From Nitrospira lenta (GTDB taxonomy: Bacteria; Nitrospirota; Nitrospiria; Nitrospirales; Nitrospiraceae), in NCBI RefSeq assembly GCF_900403705.1, contig NZ_OUNR01000017.1, positions 124,001 to 188,000 on the forward strand: a DNA stretch of 64,000 bases. Reading direction: 5' to 3'. Within the stretch, counting starts at the first letter, position 1. The number at the start of each line of letters is the position of its first letter. Positions 10,386-19,103 of this stretch are shown in pieces. The translations under genes were made by a program, and so were the position numbers. The notes under the pieces are model-generated. The model saw nothing but the letters and a program-made list of their open reading frames with translations. It ran no database searches and was not told the origin of the DNA.

Positions 10386-11072
10386 TCAGGCTGTCAGGAG
10401 TTGCTGGACTTCAACCGGCGTGAGCCGCCTGAACTTGCGGCCGGTGCGGGCTCGTTCGAGCACGGCCACTTCCAATCCTTCAGGGTTGAGTTTCTGATTG
10501 GCTGTCTGTTCCAGCGCAGACACGCAGAAACCCAGCGCGGCCTTGAGAGACGGGGGAGGACCGGCCACCTTGTCCTTCATCGCCGCCAACACCGCCTCCG
10601 ACCGGCCGCCGATGACGGCGACAGTCTTTTCATCGATGATGCTGCCGTCGAAGGAAATACGATAAATTTCGTTCGCATGGCTGTTCAGTCCCACCTGGAC
10701 CACCAGAATTTCTACTTCCAGCGGCTTCATTTCCTGGCTGAAGATAGTACCGAGACTTTGCGAATAGCCGTTGGCCAGCGACCGAGCCGTGACATCTTCC
10801 CGGCTATACATGAAGCCCTTCAAATCGGCATGGCGGATGCCGGCCTTTCGAAGATTCTCAAACTCGCTGTACTTCCCCGCCCCGGCAAACGCGATACAGT
10901 CATACACTTCGGAAATTTTATGAAGCGACGCACTGGGATTGTCCGCGGTGAACAACACCCCATCCGCATATTCCATGGCAATGCTCGAACGGCCCTTGGC
11001 GATGCCCTTTTTGGCATACTCCGCCTTATCCTGCATCATCTGCTCGGGAGACACGTAATAGGGCATCGGCAT
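10386..11072 (-). CDS. prcA: Proteasome alpha subunit
   Basis: Forms the outer heptameric rings of the 20S proteasome, which gate substrate entry and dock the Mpa ATPase. The 228-residue product begins MPMPYYVSPEQMMQDKAEYA, an actinobacterial-type alpha N-terminus, followed by the Ntn-hydrolase core without an N-terminal nucleophile Thr. GAAGGAG lies eight bases before the ATG, inside the end of prcB; the two genes are two bases apart, consistent with stoichiometric expression. The C-terminus (FRRLTPVEVQQLL) is typical of PrcA. Confidence 0.95.
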   Translation of the reverse strand: MPMPYYVSPEQMMQDKAEYAKKGIAKGRSSIAMEYADGVLFTADNPSASLHKISEVYDCIAFAGAGKYSEFENLRKAGIRHADLKGFMYSREDVTARSLANGYSQSLGTIFSQEMKPLEVEILVVQVGLNSHANEIYRISFDGSIIDEKTVAVIGGRSEAVLAAMKDKVAGPPPSLKAALGFCVSALEQTANQKLNPEGLEVAVLERARTGRKFRRLTPVEVQQLLTA

Positions 11073-11074
11073 CG

Positions 11075-11899
11075 TTACGTCTCCTTCGAGCGGCGGGCGG
11101 CCAACAACACGTCATAGACCGCCCGAATCTTGTCGTTCGGCACATCCGTGATCCCCTGCGCGGTCACGAACTTGGCGGTCGGATAGATCCCCCGCACCAG
11201 ATCGGGACCACCGGTTCCCACATCATCGTCGGCGGCATTGTAGAGCGACATCAGCGCGAGCTTGAGGGCCTCGGCTTCCGGGAGTTGGCGTTGAAAATGT
11301 TCGCGCATCGTATTCCGCGCATCCTTTCCGCCTGACCCGATCGCATGATAGTCGGACTCTTCATACCGCCCACCGGTGATATCATACTTGAAGATGCGCC
11401 CTTCACCTCGCTTGAGATCATAACCTACGTAAAGCGGCATCACGACGAGCCCTTGAAACACCATGGGCAAATTCGCCTTCACCATTTGGCCGAGCTTATT
11501 GGCCTTCCCTTCGCATGACAGCGACATCCCCTCCAACTTTTCGTAATGCTCCAGCTCGGTCTGAAACAGTTTCGCCATTTCGATGCAGGGCCCGGCTGCA
11601 CCGGCAATCGCCATGGCCGAATACTCATCGATCTTGAACACTTTCTCGATCCGGCGGTCCGCAATTTGAAACCCTTCTGTCGCCCGGCGGTCACCGGCGA
11701 TCACGACACCCTGCTGATACTTAATGGCCAGCACCGTCGTGGCCTGCGGAACCGTCAACGCGCCGCCCCCTCGTGGTGACTCCTGGGTGCCGGGAAACCC
11801 ACCGCCGCTGGTTCCTCCCAGCGTCAGCCCGGGATATTGCTTGGAGATAAAATCGAAGAAGCTCGATTCATCGTGATTCGGCAAAAAAGGAAGATTCAT
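11075..11899 (-). CDS. prcB: Proteasome beta subunit (catalytic, with propeptide)
   Basis: Catalytic subunit of the 20S core. The 274-residue precursor carries a Gly-rich propeptide of about 53 residues. Self-cleavage before T54 (in QATTVLAIKYQQGVVIAGDRR) would expose the N-terminal threonine nucleophile; the conserved Asp of AGDRRAT and the Lys of IEKVFKI follow. The -1 residue is Ala where Mycobacterium tuberculosis has Gly. It is third in the operon, 27 bases after dop, with no strong ribosome site close to the ATG. A pup gene, commonly found in this slot in actinobacteria, is absent. Confidence 0.95.
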   Translation of the reverse strand: MNLPFLPNHDESSFFDFISKQYPGLTLGGTSGGGFPGTQESPRGGGALTVPQATTVLAIKYQQGVVIAGDRRATEGFQIADRRIEKVFKIDEYSAMAIAGAAGPCIEMAKLFQTELEHYEKLEGMSLSCEGKANKLGQMVKANLPMVFQGLVVMPLYVGYDLKRGEGRIFKYDITGGRYEESDYHAIGSGGKDARNTMREHFQRQLPEAEALKLALMSLYNAADDDVGTGGPDLVRGIYPTAKFVTAQGITDVPNDKIRAVYDVLLAARRSKET

Positions 11900-11926
11900 A
11901 TGTGGCGCGTAACGCGGCTCCCTGGG

Positions 11927-13426
11927 TTAGGCTTTCAACTTGGCGACAAGGGCTTCGGCCGTCGGACAACTCTCCAGCAGCGCACCCGTCATGGCTTCCG
12001 TGCCCCGGCTCGGATCCATCAACGGGATCCTGGTAATGGTCGGATTCCCGAAATCGAACAGCACCGAGGTCCAGCTGACCCCATACAGTGAGGCGGCAAA
12101 CTTGGCCGCACAACGCCCGCGGAAATAGGCGCGCGTCCCCGGAGGCGGCATGGTTTCCGCGCGAACAATTTCAGCCTCACTCACAATGCGCTTGACCAGG
12201 TTTCCCCGCTCAAGCGTGTAGAAAAGCCCCTTGTCCGGCCGCACATCATGATACTGAAGGTCCATGAGCTTGGCTCGCGGATCCGTCCATCCGCACCCTT
12301 TCCGATCCAGGTACGACTCGATCATATGGCGCTTGGCGACCCAATCCAACTCATCGACCAGCAACCGTGGATCCTTCTCCAGACAATCCAGGACATGTTC
12401 CCATCGATGCAAAACGTCCTGCATGATCTCCGTGGTTGGATGGGTCGCGTAATACGTCTTCGCCGCGCTCCAGTAGGCTCGTTGAATCGCCACCGCTGTC
12501 GTCGGCCGGCCGTTCGCGAGCTTCAAGGACTGTTTCATATCCAGATCGCGAGACACCTGCTTGATCGCGCGAACCGGCTCGTCCAACTCAATCTGTGGAA
12601 GATCCGCACCCGCTTCCAGCAACTCCAACACCATGCTCAACGTTCCCACCTTGAGATAGGTGGACAACTCCGCCATGTTGGCGTCACCCACAATCACATG
12701 CAGCCGCCGATACTTGCTGTATTCGGCATGCGGCTCATCCCGCGTATTGATGATGGGCCGCTTGACCATCGTGTTGAGATCGGCCAGGCATTCAAAAAAG
12801 TCGGCACGCTGGGAAATCTGGTACTCGGCGGGATTCGTCTGATTCTCGGCGCCGACCTTCCCGGCTCCGGCCACAATCAACCGGGTCACGAAAAACGGCG
12901 CCAGCACGCGGAGGATGCGATCAAACGGGACGGAACGGGCGACGAGATAGTTCTCGTGATACCCGTAGCTGTTCCCTTTGCCGTCGGAATTATTTTTATA
13001 GACGACGCACTGTTCACGACCGCGCGCGCGGGTCAATTCAGTGAGGCTCTTGGCAAGGATCCGTTCTCCGATGCGTTCGAAGGCCACCACTTCCCTGGGG
13101 TCCGAGCATTCCGGAATGGAATATTCAGGGTGCGCTCCGTCGACATAGAGACGGCCGCCGTTCGCTAAAACCTTATTCAGCTGGCGATTGTACTCAGGGT
13201 TGGGGCGTTCTCGTTCTCCCTCCACCTCGAAGCCCCGCGCGTCCAAGAGGGGATTTTCGTTTTCATAGTCCCAAATGGCGTCGGGAGCCGGCAACCCTGG
13301 GTAGTGGCCGATCACGGCAATCGACCCGGCCACGGGATCCGATAGTGCCGCATCCTTGGCTGCAATACCGAACTCGGTTTCCGTGCCGATCACGCGGGAG
13401 AAATTCGTCGACGGCTGGTCTTGCAT
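11927..13426 (-). CDS. dop: Pup deamidase/depupylase Dop
   Basis: Removes Pup from conjugates and, where Pup ends in Gln, deamidates it. The 499-residue protein shares the PafA fold: GTETEFGI (E16, E18), catalytic D96 in RLYVDGAHPEYSIPE, and KNNSDGKGNSYGYHENY. The inserted segment at about residues 30-75, the Dop loop region, identifies it as Dop rather than PafA. Because the Pup in this window already ends in Glu, depupylation is the likely main role here. It lies 15 bases after mpa. Confidence 0.95.
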   Translation of the reverse strand: MQDQPSTNFSRVIGTETEFGIAAKDAALSDPVAGSIAVIGHYPGLPAPDAIWDYENENPLLDARGFEVEGERERPNPEYNRQLNKVLANGGRLYVDGAHPEYSIPECSDPREVVAFERIGERILAKSLTELTRARGREQCVVYKNNSDGKGNSYGYHENYLVARSVPFDRILRVLAPFFVTRLIVAGAGKVGAENQTNPAEYQISQRADFFECLADLNTMVKRPIINTRDEPHAEYSKYRRLHVIVGDANMAELSTYLKVGTLSMVLELLEAGADLPQIELDEPVRAIKQVSRDLDMKQSLKLANGRPTTAVAIQRAYWSAAKTYYATHPTTEIMQDVLHRWEHVLDCLEKDPRLLVDELDWVAKRHMIESYLDRKGCGWTDPRAKLMDLQYHDVRPDKGLFYTLERGNLVKRIVSEAEIVRAETMPPPGTRAYFRGRCAAKFAASLYGVSWTSVLFDFGNPTITRIPLMDPSRGTEAMTGALLESCPTAEALVAKLKA

Positions 13427-13441
13427 AGAATAATGACAGGA

Positions 13442-15211
13442 CTAGAGGTAATGGCCCGTGGTTACGGTTTCAATCTGGCGGGACTCCGCCGGCCCGCCGC
13501 TGATCGTGCGGAGATGCACGATCTTTTCGCCTTTCTTACCGGCCACCTTCGCCCAGTCATCGGGATTAGTCGTATTCGGAAGATCTTCATGCTCCTTGAA
13601 CTCTTCGCGAATGGCCCGGATGAGGTCCTCCGAACGAAGCCCGACCCCTTCCTTTGCAATGGCCCGCTTCACTGCGTATTTCTTGGCGCGGGAGACAATG
13701 CCCTCAATTAACGCGCCGCTCGCGAAATCCTTGAAGTAGAGCACTTCCTTCTCCCCATTGGCGTAGGTCACCTCGATGAACTTATTCTCCTCGGACGCCG
13801 CATACATCGCATCCACGGTCAGCGTCGTCAGTTTTTCAACCAGTGCGTTCCGATCGCCGCCGTGCTGCGCTAACTCCTCCGGCGCAAAGGGCAATCCTGT
13901 GGAAACATACTTTGAAAAAATATCCCGAGCCGCTGTGGCATCCGGACGACCGACTTTGACTTTGACATCCAGCCGCCCCGCACGCAGCACCGCCGGATCG
14001 ATAAGGTCCTGCCGGTTGCTGGCCCCGATCACGATGACGTTTCGCAACCGTTCCATCCCGTCAATCTCGGAAAGGAACTGCGGCACAATTGTCGACTCGA
14101 TGTCGGACGAAATCCCCGTGCCACGCGTCCGGAATAGGGCGTCCATTTCGTCAAAGAACACAATGACCGGATTGCCCTCCGCCGCCTGCTCCTTCGCCTT
14201 TTTGAACACTTCACGCACCTGCCGTTCCGATTCGCCGACATATTTATTCAGCAGCTCAGGACCCTTCACATGCAGGAAGTAGCTCCGGATTTGCTTTCCC
14301 GTGAGATGGCCCAGTTTTTTGGCAATCGAATTGGCCACGGCCTTGGCGATCAACGTCTTTCCGCAACCGGGAGGGCCATAGAGCAACACGCCTTTAGGAG
14401 CGCTCAGTTTGAACTCCGCAAACAACTCGGCGTAGAGGAACGGCAATTCGACCGCATCGCGCACATGCTCCAATTCCGCCTGAAGCCCTCCGATATGCTC
14501 GTAATCGACATCCGGCACTTCTTCGAGCACCAGATCTTCGGCCTCGGACTTCGGCAGCTTTTCGATGACATGCCCGGATCGCGGATCGTACAGCAGATGA
14601 TCGCCGACGCTGAGCCGCTCGGCCAACAGCGGATCGGCTAGCTCTACGACTTTCTCTTCATCGAAATGCAGCGTAACCAGCGCGCGGCCGCCCTCCAGCA
14701 CGTCTTTGAGCCGCACCACCTCGCCTTGCACGTCGAAGCCCTTCGCCTCAATGACATTCAGCGCTTCGTTCAACACCACTTCCTGCCCGCGACGCAACGT
14801 CTTCCCATTGACGGCAGGGAACAGACTGACCTTCATCTTCCGCCCGGACACGAACACGTTGGCCGTGCCGTCGTCATTCATGGAGGAATAGATCGCGTAA
14901 GAAGAGGGCGGCGCCGTCAGCTTCTCAATCTCTGCGCGGAGCGCTTCGATCTGAGCCTTGGCTTCCTGCAACGTCGCAACGAGCTTGTCGTTCTGTTTGG
15001 TGACGTGGTCGAGTTGGTAGCGGGATTGATATAGCCGACGGATCTCTTCTTCCATCGACTGAATTTGAACGCGAAGCTTGTCGACTTCGCGGGCATGGTC
15101 GTCGTTTTTTGAAATCACGTCCGCTTTCCCCTCTGACAACCGCTTCGTGATTTGCTTCACGGAATCTCGGAGGGACCGGATTCGGCTCGAACCGCTCTTC
15201 TTCTCTGCCAT
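13442..15211 (-). CDS. mpa: Proteasome-associated AAA ATPase (Mpa/ARC)
   Basis: Hexameric unfoldase that binds Pup through its coiled coil and threads substrates into the 20S core. The 589-residue protein has a coiled coil at about 38-98, a tandem OB region near 100-225, Walker A GPPGCGKT at 279-286 and Walker B VIVFFDE near 349-355. It ends GHYL, which matches the GQYL-type proteasome-docking tail with a penultimate Tyr. This tail plus the operon context makes it the proteasomal ATPase rather than a stand-alone AAA protein. First gene of the proteasome operon, 100 bases after thiE on the same strand. Confidence 0.96.
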   Translation of the reverse strand: MAEKKSGSSRIRSLRDSVKQITKRLSEGKADVISKNDDHAREVDKLRVQIQSMEEEIRRLYQSRYQLDHVTKQNDKLVATLQEAKAQIEALRAEIEKLTAPPSSYAIYSSMNDDGTANVFVSGRKMKVSLFPAVNGKTLRRGQEVVLNEALNVIEAKGFDVQGEVVRLKDVLEGGRALVTLHFDEEKVVELADPLLAERLSVGDHLLYDPRSGHVIEKLPKSEAEDLVLEEVPDVDYEHIGGLQAELEHVRDAVELPFLYAELFAEFKLSAPKGVLLYGPPGCGKTLIAKAVANSIAKKLGHLTGKQIRSYFLHVKGPELLNKYVGESERQVREVFKKAKEQAAEGNPVIVFFDEMDALFRTRGTGISSDIESTIVPQFLSEIDGMERLRNVIVIGASNRQDLIDPAVLRAGRLDVKVKVGRPDATAARDIFSKYVSTGLPFAPEELAQHGGDRNALVEKLTTLTVDAMYAASEENKFIEVTYANGEKEVLYFKDFASGALIEGIVSRAKKYAVKRAIAKEGVGLRSEDLIRAIREEFKEHEDLPNTTNPDDWAKVAGKKGEKIVHLRTISGGPAESRQIETVTTGHYL

Positions 15212-15311
15212 GTGCCTACTCGCCGTAACGCTAGAACAGCGCGCGCACTCGCATCTTCAAGCCAGTGAACGGATTCTAACACCCGACCTGGGGGTGGTCA
15301 ACTACACGAGT

Positions 15312-15977
15312 TCACCGTGCATGCGAGTCATCGCGCGGATCAGACGGCCACGCGGTCCGAACTGCCGACTGCATATCGGCGGTGACGTTCCCGACATCCG
15401 CTCGGCCAAGAATTCCACCGATCATCGCCACGCCGAATGCCCCCGCGTCACGCACGGATTCGATTCGTTCGCGTGTGATGCCGCCGATGGCGAACACCGG
15501 GACCGATGAATGGCGGCAGGCATCAGCCAGCACCGCGAATCCCAGCGGATCACCGAACTCCCGCTTCGATGGCGTCTCAAAGATCGGGCCGAGGATCACG
15601 TAGTCGGCCCCGTCATCGCCGGCCTGGCGCGCTTCTGCGACTGAATGCGCCGACACTCCGATGAGCCGATGCCGCCCCACGACTCGGCGCGCGGCCGAAA
15701 CCGGAAGACTGCTGGCGCGAAGATGGACCCCGCCGAGATCCAATGCCACCGCCAGATCAACACGATCATTGATGAGCAACGGAACGGCACGCTCTTGCGT
15801 CACGGCACGAATCTGCTGCGTCAATGACAGGAGTTCCCGGGTCGGAAGATCACGCTCACGCAACTGGATTGCCTGCACACCGGAAGCCACCGATTCCCGC
15901 AGAGCACTCTCAAGCGAGCGTCCGTGAACCAACGACCGATCCGTGACCAAGAGCAGGCGGAAATTAACAGGCAGCAT
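15312..15977 (-). CDS. thiE: Thiamine-phosphate synthase
   Basis: Joins the hydroxymethylpyrimidine and thiazole units to give thiamine monophosphate, the substrate of ThiL. The 221-residue TIM-barrel protein shows FRLLLVTDR at the N-terminus, QLRERDLPTRE, LLINDRVDLA, GVHL, ILGPIFETPSKR (phosphate loop) and VFAIGGI. I placed the start at ATG 15977, since the 20 residues in frame upstream look like read-through from the intergenic stretch. It follows thiG by 95 bases and precedes mpa by 100 bases. Confidence 0.92.
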   Translation of the reverse strand: MLPVNFRLLLVTDRSLVHGRSLESALRESVASGVQAIQLRERDLPTRELLSLTQQIRAVTQERAVPLLINDRVDLAVALDLGGVHLRASSLPVSAARRVVGRHRLIGVSAHSVAEARQAGDDGADYVILGPIFETPSKREFGDPLGFAVLADACRHSSVPVFAIGGITRERIESVRDAGAFGVAMIGGILGRADVGNVTADMQSAVRTAWPSDPRDDSHAR

Positions 15978-16072
15978 GGGGCAAGCGGCAACACACCTGA
16001 GCGGACAAATCAACGCGACGGCGGACGCCACTCCCAAGAAGCCGCTCCGCTATCGCTACTCGACATTGGAAA

Positions 16073-16849
16073 TTAGAGCATGCCCTCAATAGGACTACTC
16101 GCGGTCGCGTACAGTTTTCTGGGAATACGTCCGGCCTTGTAGGCCAGCCGACCGGCATAGACCGCATATTTCATCGCTTCCGCCATGGCGATCGGATGCT
16201 GCGCCCCTGCGATCGCCGTGTTCATCAACACCGCATCGGCTCCGTACTCCATAGCCAACGCGGCATCGGAGGCCGTCCCCACTCCGGCATCAACAATGAT
16301 CGGAACCTTCACCGTCTCCATGATGATCTTAAGGTTATACGGGTTGCGGATCCCCAAACCGGAGCCGATGGGCGCCGCCAGCGGCATCACCGCAGGACAA
16401 CCGATGTCGACCAGCTTTTTCGCAACAATGGGATCATCATTCGTATAGGGCAATACGATGAACCCTTCCTTGATCAGAATCTTGGCAGCTTCAATGAGGC
16501 CAGCGGTATCCGGGAACAGCGTTCGTTCATCGCCGAGCACTTCCAACTTCACGAGATCGGAGATGCCGGCTGCCCGTGCGAGCCGTGCGTACCGCACCGC
16601 GTCCTCGACCGTGTAACAACCGGCCGTGTTCGGAAGAATCGTGTACTTCTTCGGATCGATGTAATCGAGGAGATTCTCTTTCGACCGATCCGTGATATTC
16701 ACGCGCCGCACCGCCACCGTCACCACATCGGCGCCGGAGGCCTCGATCGCCTTTTTCGTCTCGGCAAAATCTTTATACTTCCCCGTCCCCACCCACAGTC
16801 GTGAGCGGAACTCATACCCGCCGATCGTCAATCTATCGTTCGCGTCCAT
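16073..16849 (-). CDS. thiG: Thiazole synthase ThiG
   Basis: Builds the thiazole phosphate ring from deoxyxylulose-5-phosphate, dehydroglycine or iminoglycine, and sulfur delivered by ThiS thiocarboxylate. The 258-residue TIM barrel has K101 (LVKLEVLGD), the Schiff-base lysine, GTGKYKDF near residue 21, and the phosphate-binding [18 protein letters not shown] 16849 is chosen because AAAGGAG lies seven bases upstream. That start falls inside the 3' end of thiS, giving a 17-base overlap in another frame. Confidence 0.95.
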   Translation of the reverse strand: MDANDRLTIGGYEFRSRLWVGTGKYKDFAETKKAIEASGADVVTVAVRRVNITDRSKENLLDYIDPKKYTILPNTAGCYTVEDAVRYARLARAAGISDLVKLEVLGDERTLFPDTAGLIEAAKILIKEGFIVLPYTNDDPIVAKKLVDIGCPAVMPLAAPIGSGLGIRNPYNLKIIMETVKVPIIVDAGVGTASDAALAMEYGADAVLMNTAIAGAQHPIAMAEAMKYAVYAGRLAYKAGRIPRKLYATASSPIEGML

Positions 16850-17081
16850 CCGATTCTCCTTTGGTCTCACATCCGCCGCCGATAAACCCGAGGATCTCGA
16901 CCCGGTCTCCTTCGCAAAGCTTCCGCTGTCCAAAATCCTTCCGGTCGAGAATTTCAAGATTCAACTCTACAGCCACACGCTCCGCTGCAATCGCCAGATC
17001 ACTCAGGAGATCGGCAACCGTCCCGCCATCCTGCCACCCACGCGGCTCCCCATTCACTTGGATTTGAATCTCGTTAGCCAT
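16833..17081 (-). CDS. thiS: Sulfur carrier protein ThiS with a C-terminal extension
   Basis: Ubiquitin-like sulfur carrier for thiazole synthesis. The 82-residue frame has a beta-grasp pattern ([35 protein letters not shown]). ThiS normally stops directly after Gly-Gly because ThiF adenylates the terminal glycine. Here GGG (68-70) is followed by a Cys and eleven further hydrophilic residues before the stop. The extension overlaps the thiG ribosome site and start. Either a peptidase trims the tail, or the frame has a recent indel or sequence error. Confidence 0.82.
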   Translation of the reverse strand: MANEIQIQVNGEPRGWQDGGTVADLLSDLAIAAERVAVELNLEILDRKDFGQRKLCEGDRVEILGFIGGGCETKGESDGRER

Positions 17082-17089
17082 TCCCTAGC

Positions 17090-17119
17090 ATCCTATTGGA
17101 GCACAATTCTGGTTGTCAA
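17090..17119 (-). promoter_or_regulatory. Candidate sigma70 promoter of thiS
   Basis: On the minus strand TTGACA (17119-17114) is separated by 18 bases from TAGGAT (17095-17090). The -10 box ends only eight bases before the thiS ATG, so the message would be leaderless or nearly so. Seen by eye only, and the -10 box is a moderate match. Confidence 0.4.
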
Positions 17120-17127
17120 TTAGCGCT

Positions 17128-17146
17128 CCCTCTTGTCTCAAGAGGG
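17128..17146. repeat. Perfect 8-bp inverted repeat between divergent genes
   Basis: CCCTCTTG, a three-base centre, then CAAGAGGG. It lies between thiS (-) and the Pol X-like gene (+), just upstream of the candidate thiS -35 box. No T-run follows on either strand, so an operator or cruciform is likelier than a terminator. Confidence 0.45.
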
Positions 17147-17191
17147 GCATCCCCCGCACAATGCGGTCGTCGATAGCCGGAGTACCCTAAC

Positions 17192-17662
17192 ATGTCCACG
17201 CAAAACGAACAGCTCGCACAAGTCTTTCGATCGATTGCCACACTGTTAGCCACCCAACAGGCCAACCCTTACCGCATCCGGGCCTATCGCCGGGCTGCAG
17301 ATTCGATTCTGGCGCTGGAAGAGGACATCGCACTCGTGGCCCAGCGTCACGAGCTTGAAGACATCGACGGAATCGGGAAAGATTTGGCGGGAAAAATCAG
17401 AGAGTTTCTAGAGACGGGAACCGTTCGCACGTATGAAGAACTGAAGATGCCCTTGCCGCCCGAGGTCAAGAACTGGGCGAGGCTGCCGGGGCTTCACGAT
17501 TCTTTAGTCAGCTATCTCTATGCCAGGCTGGGGATTCGAACACTGGATGACCTGGAGCAACTGGTCTCATCCCACCTGCTCCGCACCGTTCCAGGATTTA
17601 CCGGATCGGAGGATGCATTGCTCCAGGCCATTCGACAGCAGAAATTGTCTCCTCCGAGTTAG
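17192..17662 (+). CDS. Pol X-type N-terminal helix-hairpin-helix protein
   Basis: A 156-residue protein that matches the start of bacterial PolX/DNA polymerase beta-like proteins (NPYRIRAYRRAADSI, DIDGIGKDLAGKIREFLETG) and contains a helix-hairpin-helix DNA-binding motif around residues 65-85. The polymerase palm and PHP phosphoesterase parts found in full PolX are absent. A second HhH-like stretch (LLRTVPGFTGSEDALLQAI) ends the protein, so it looks like a compact DNA-binding protein and not a truncated gene. Its stop overlaps the convergent ctpA stop by four bases. Confidence 0.75.
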   Translation: MSTQNEQLAQVFRSIATLLATQQANPYRIRAYRRAADSILALEEDIALVAQRHELEDIDGIGKDLAGKIREFLETGTVRTYEELKMPLPPEVKNWARLPGLHDSLVSYLYARLGIRTLDDLEQLVSSHLLRTVPGFTGSEDALLQAIRQQKLSPPS

Positions 17663-19032
17663 GAGACTTTCATTTCCTTAAAAATCTTCCAGGTCTTCAG
17701 CAATTCAACGGCCTTCTGCAGTTGAGCATCCTGCTCAAGAGCTGGATCGCCGGCACTGTCGAGCGGCGGCGTTTGCGGGGCTGCCCCGTTCTTGGTCGCC
17801 GCATCCTCCGGTGCCTTCCCGTTCGAATGCGGTGCCGCATCTTTCTCTTTTGCTTGCCCTTGCCCCTGGGCCGGCTTCATGGCTTTAGTGTCAGGCGACT
17901 GCTCGCCGGGTTTGCCGTCCTTTGCGGGGGCCGGAGCCGGCAGTTTGACTACGATATCGGGAGTAATGCCCGTGGACTGGATCGATCGTCCCTTGGGCGT
18001 ATAGTATTTCGCCGTGGTGAGACGAAGCCCTGAGCCGTCACCGAGCGGAAGGATGGTCTGGACCGATCCCTTCCCGAACGAGGTGGTGCCGACAATCACC
18101 GCACGTCCCCAGTCTTGCAGCGCTCCGGCCACAATCTCCGACGCGCTCGCCGATCCTTCATTCACGAGAATGATCATCGGAAGCTCGTCCATTTGATCTT
18201 TGGACTTCGCCAGCCATTCATCCTTCTTGCCTTCGCGATTCTTGGTGAACACCACCAATTTTCCGTTCGGGAGGAACTGCTCGGACACGTCGACCGCCGC
18301 CGTCAGCAATCCGCCGGGATTGTTCCGGAGATCCAGAATGGCCCCTTGGACTTTCTGTTCGCGGAACTGCTTGATGGCTTTCGCGAGATCGCGCCCCGTC
18401 GCTTCCTGAAACTGCGTCAGCCGAACATAGCCCAGGTTGTCGATGATCTTCGACTTGACGCTTTCGATCTTGATGGTATCCCGCATCAGCGTAAACTGCA
18501 GTGGATCCGGCGTCCCGTCGCGTTGAATGGTCAGGTTGACCTTGGTTCCCTTCGGCCCGCGCATTTTCTGGACCGCATCCATCAGCGTGAGATCCTTGGT
18601 CGTCTCCTCATTGACCTTCACGATGAAGTCTCCGGCTTTGATTCCTGCCCGTTGGGCCGGCGTCCCTTCGATCGGGGCGATCACAGCCAACCGATTTTCC
18701 TTCACGCCGATCTGGATGCCGACGCCGCCGAATTCACCCTTGGTTTCCACCTGCATCTCTTTATACATCTCAGGCGTCATATAGGCGGAGTGGGGGTCGA
18801 GCGTTGACAGCATGCCGCGAATGGCCCCTTGCACCAATTCTTTCGTTTTCGTTTCATCGACATAATGGCGCTGGACCTGATTGAGTACTTCCGAAAAGGT
18901 CTTGAGCTCCTCGTATGTTTCCGTCGCATGGCCGGTTCGCTCCCAGCCCTTGCCGATCAGGACTCCACACACGATGGCCACCACCATCATCGGCCCGATG
19001 ATCCAAGACTTCCCTCGCGGCTGCTGTTCCAT
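17659..19032 (-). CDS. ctpA: Carboxyl-terminal processing protease (S41)
   Basis: Periplasmic serine protease that trims or degrades envelope proteins. Start is ATG 19032 (AAAGGA upstream) in preference to an in-frame TTG. The 457-residue product has an N-terminal anchor (IIGPMMVVAIVCGVLIG), a PDZ domain near residues 85-165 (GGVGIQIG, GTPAQRAGIKAGD), and the S41 core with the nucleophile Ser in NEGSASASEIVAG and the Lys in TTSFGKGSVQT. The C-terminal 110 residues include a Pro/Ala/Lys-rich linker. Last gene of the long ffh-to-ctpA operon, 71 bases after envC. Confidence 0.93.
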   Translation of the reverse strand: MEQQPRGKSWIIGPMMVVAIVCGVLIGKGWERTGHATETYEELKTFSEVLNQVQRHYVDETKTKELVQGAIRGMLSTLDPHSAYMTPEMYKEMQVETKGEFGGVGIQIGVKENRLAVIAPIEGTPAQRAGIKAGDFIVKVNEETTKDLTLMDAVQKMRGPKGTKVNLTIQRDGTPDPLQFTLMRDTIKIESVKSKIIDNLGYVRLTQFQEATGRDLAKAIKQFREQKVQGAILDLRNNPGGLLTAAVDVSEQFLPNGKLVVFTKNREGKKDEWLAKSKDQMDELPMIILVNEGSASASEIVAGALQDWGRAVIVGTTSFGKGSVQTILPLGDGSGLRLTTAKYYTPKGRSIQSTGITPDIVVKLPAPAPAKDGKPGEQSPDTKAMKPAQGQGQAKEKDAAPHSNGKAPEDAATKNGAAPQTPPLDSAGDPALEQDAQLQKAVELLKTWKIFKEMKVS

Positions 19033-19103
19033 AACGCGTCTATCCTTTCCGTCCAAATACCCGAACCCTGTCACCAATCCAATCCGTTTCCAGCCTCAGT
19101 TTT

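Noticed and set aside
11900-11926. A pup gene between dop and prcB, its usual place
   Set aside because: Only 27 bases separate the genes; the real pup is at 60558-60755.
12248-13168. A 306-codon plus-strand frame inside dop
   Set aside because: Antisense to the conserved Dop core; long reverse frames are expected in GC-rich genes.
17082-17191. TPP riboswitch before thiS
   Set aside because: I looked for the CUGAGA and ACCUGAU core on the minus strand and found neither; only a simple inverted repeat is present.
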